From an uncultured Agathobaculum sp. (lineage in GTDB: Bacteria > Bacillota > Clostridia > Oscillospirales > Butyricicoccaceae): a DNA stretch of 64,000 nt. Below, one piece after another: positions 63,359-64,000 of this stretch. How positions within the stretch are numbered: position 1 is the first letter of the stretch; each line of letters opens with the position of its first letter. Under the pieces are notes generated by a model. That model was not told the DNA's origin and searched no databases. It worked only from the letters and a program-made list of their open reading frames with translations. The translations under genes were made by a program, and so were the position numbers. The stretch covers positions 62,001 through 126,000 of the forward strand of contig NZ_CALWJJ010000004.1 in NCBI RefSeq assembly GCF_944380985.1. The letters run 5' to 3'.

Positions 63359-64000
63359 ATCTCGATCTCCCCCTTAAATACGGTAGTCGCCGCGCCCGTC
63401 ATCCACACGGTTTCATCGGTGTAGCGCACGGTCAGGTCACCGCCGCGCAGATGTATGGTAATGTCCTCATTCTTTTTTGCGCGCCCGGTCAGGCACGCGG
63501 CCACACCGACTGCGCATGCACCTGTGCCGCACGCCCAAGTCTCGCCTGAGCCGCGCTCCCACACGCGCATTTTCAGGCTTCCGTCCGGCAGCGTGTTTAC
63601 AAACTCGGTGTTGATACGCTCCGGAAAAAGCGCATGATGCTCAAACTTGGGGCCGATCCGCGCAAGATCCAGCCCGTCGATGTCTTCCTCCAGAAAAATG
63701 ACGCAGTGCGGGTTGCCCATCGATACGCAGGTGATGTGATAGACCTTTTCATCCACCACGAGTGGCGCGCCAATTACGCTGTCGCCCTCCATGTCAATCG
63801 GGATGTCGCGCGGGTGCAGTATAGCTGCGCCCATGTCCACGCGAGCGGATACCATGCGGCCATTTTCCACGGTCAGCTGGAGCGTTTTCACCCCTGATAG
63901 TGTGTCCACCGTGACTGTGGTCCGCCCGTCCGTCATGCCGTTGTCATACAGGTATTTGCCCACGCAGCGAATGCCGTTGCCGCACATCTTACCCTCAGAG
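63355..64000 (-). CDS. dapF: Diaminopimelate epimerase, truncated by window edge
   Basis: DapF converts LL-DAP to meso-DAP. The visible part begins [16 protein letters not shown], which holds the first catalytic Cys. The second is in [16 protein letters not shown]. The end [22 protein letters not shown] is the family C-terminus. About 70 N-terminal residues lie beyond base 64000. It is the first visible gene of the minus-strand dapF-pyrG-dapL unit. Confidence 0.97.
   Translation of the reverse strand, partial: SEGKMCGNGIRCVGKYLYDNGMTDGRTTVTVDTLSGVKTLQLTVENGRMVSARVDMGAAILHPRDIPIDMEGDSVIGAPLVVDEKVYHITCVSMGNPHCVIFLEEDIDGLDLARIGPKFEHHALFPERINTEFVNTLPDGSLKMRVWERGSGETWACGTGACAVGVAACLTGRAKKNEDITIHLRGGDLTVRYTDETVWMTGAATTVFKGEIEI

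Overview
The window looks like chromosomal core DNA from a low-redox, Gram-positive-type anaerobe of the class Clostridia. An Oscillospiraceae/Butyricicoccaceae-like gut lineage is my best guess, by inference only. The signs are a dcw cluster starting with mraZ, a MurE with the meso-diaminopimelate motif DNPR, DapL plus DapF for diaminopimelate synthesis, SLH-domain surface proteins, an NfnAB bifurcating transhydrogenase, FeoAB, a LicT-type antiterminator, a THF-riboswitch folT, strong AGGAGG ribosome sites and TTGACA/TATAAT promoters. GC content looks to be in the high fifties by eye.

Layout: 1-354 is the 3' end of a coiled-coil 'ATPase-like' gene. 550-13877 is the division and cell-wall (dcw) cluster mraZ-rsmH-ftsL-ftsI-murE-murF-mraY-ftsW-murG-divIB-ftsZ, with no murD, murC or murB. 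13979-15004 is a CorA-like Mg2+ transporter with a possible leader peptide. 15164-21480 is a surface-protein block: an SLH/M13 metallopeptidase and two paralogous SLH proteins flanking L-lactate dehydrogenase. 21554-24267 (minus) holds NfnAB and a small SH3-like protein. 24477-26835 is a polar amino-acid ABC transporter. 27188-39625 is the transcription/translation block rpoB-rpoC-L7Ae-rpsL-rpsG-fusA-tuf. 39720-47202 is mixed: two orphans, recD2, a lone mreB, a SHOCT membrane protein, tadA and an NSS symporter. tRNA-Leu(CAA) follows. 47608-53676 is cutC-licT and the N-acetylglucosamine PTS/nagBA genes. 53857-56105 is feoAB. 56227-59631 holds a HAD phosphatase, folT and a mannitol-dehydrogenase-family oxidoreductase. 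59691-64000 (minus) is comF and the coupled dapF-pyrG-dapL operon.

Several parts fit together. DapF and DapL make the meso-DAP that MurE adds; MurF, MraY and MurG complete lipid II; FtsW/FtsI polymerise it at the FtsZ ring. NagE/EIIA/NagA/NagB import and open N-acetylglucosamine, which can feed glycolysis or amino-sugar synthesis.

The most interesting signals are regulatory. A sequence matching the Gram-positive LexA (SOS) consensus lies upstream of the dcw promoter, followed by 10-bp-periodic MraZ boxes. A ribonucleic antiterminator (RAT) site and overlapping terminator lie just downstream of a licT gene and in front of the GlcNAc PTS genes. A THF riboswitch before folT has visible mutually exclusive pairings around the ribosome site. 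A structured, attenuator-like leader of no class I recognise precedes a SHOCT-domain membrane protein. No phage, insertion sequence, CRISPR array or rRNA was seen.
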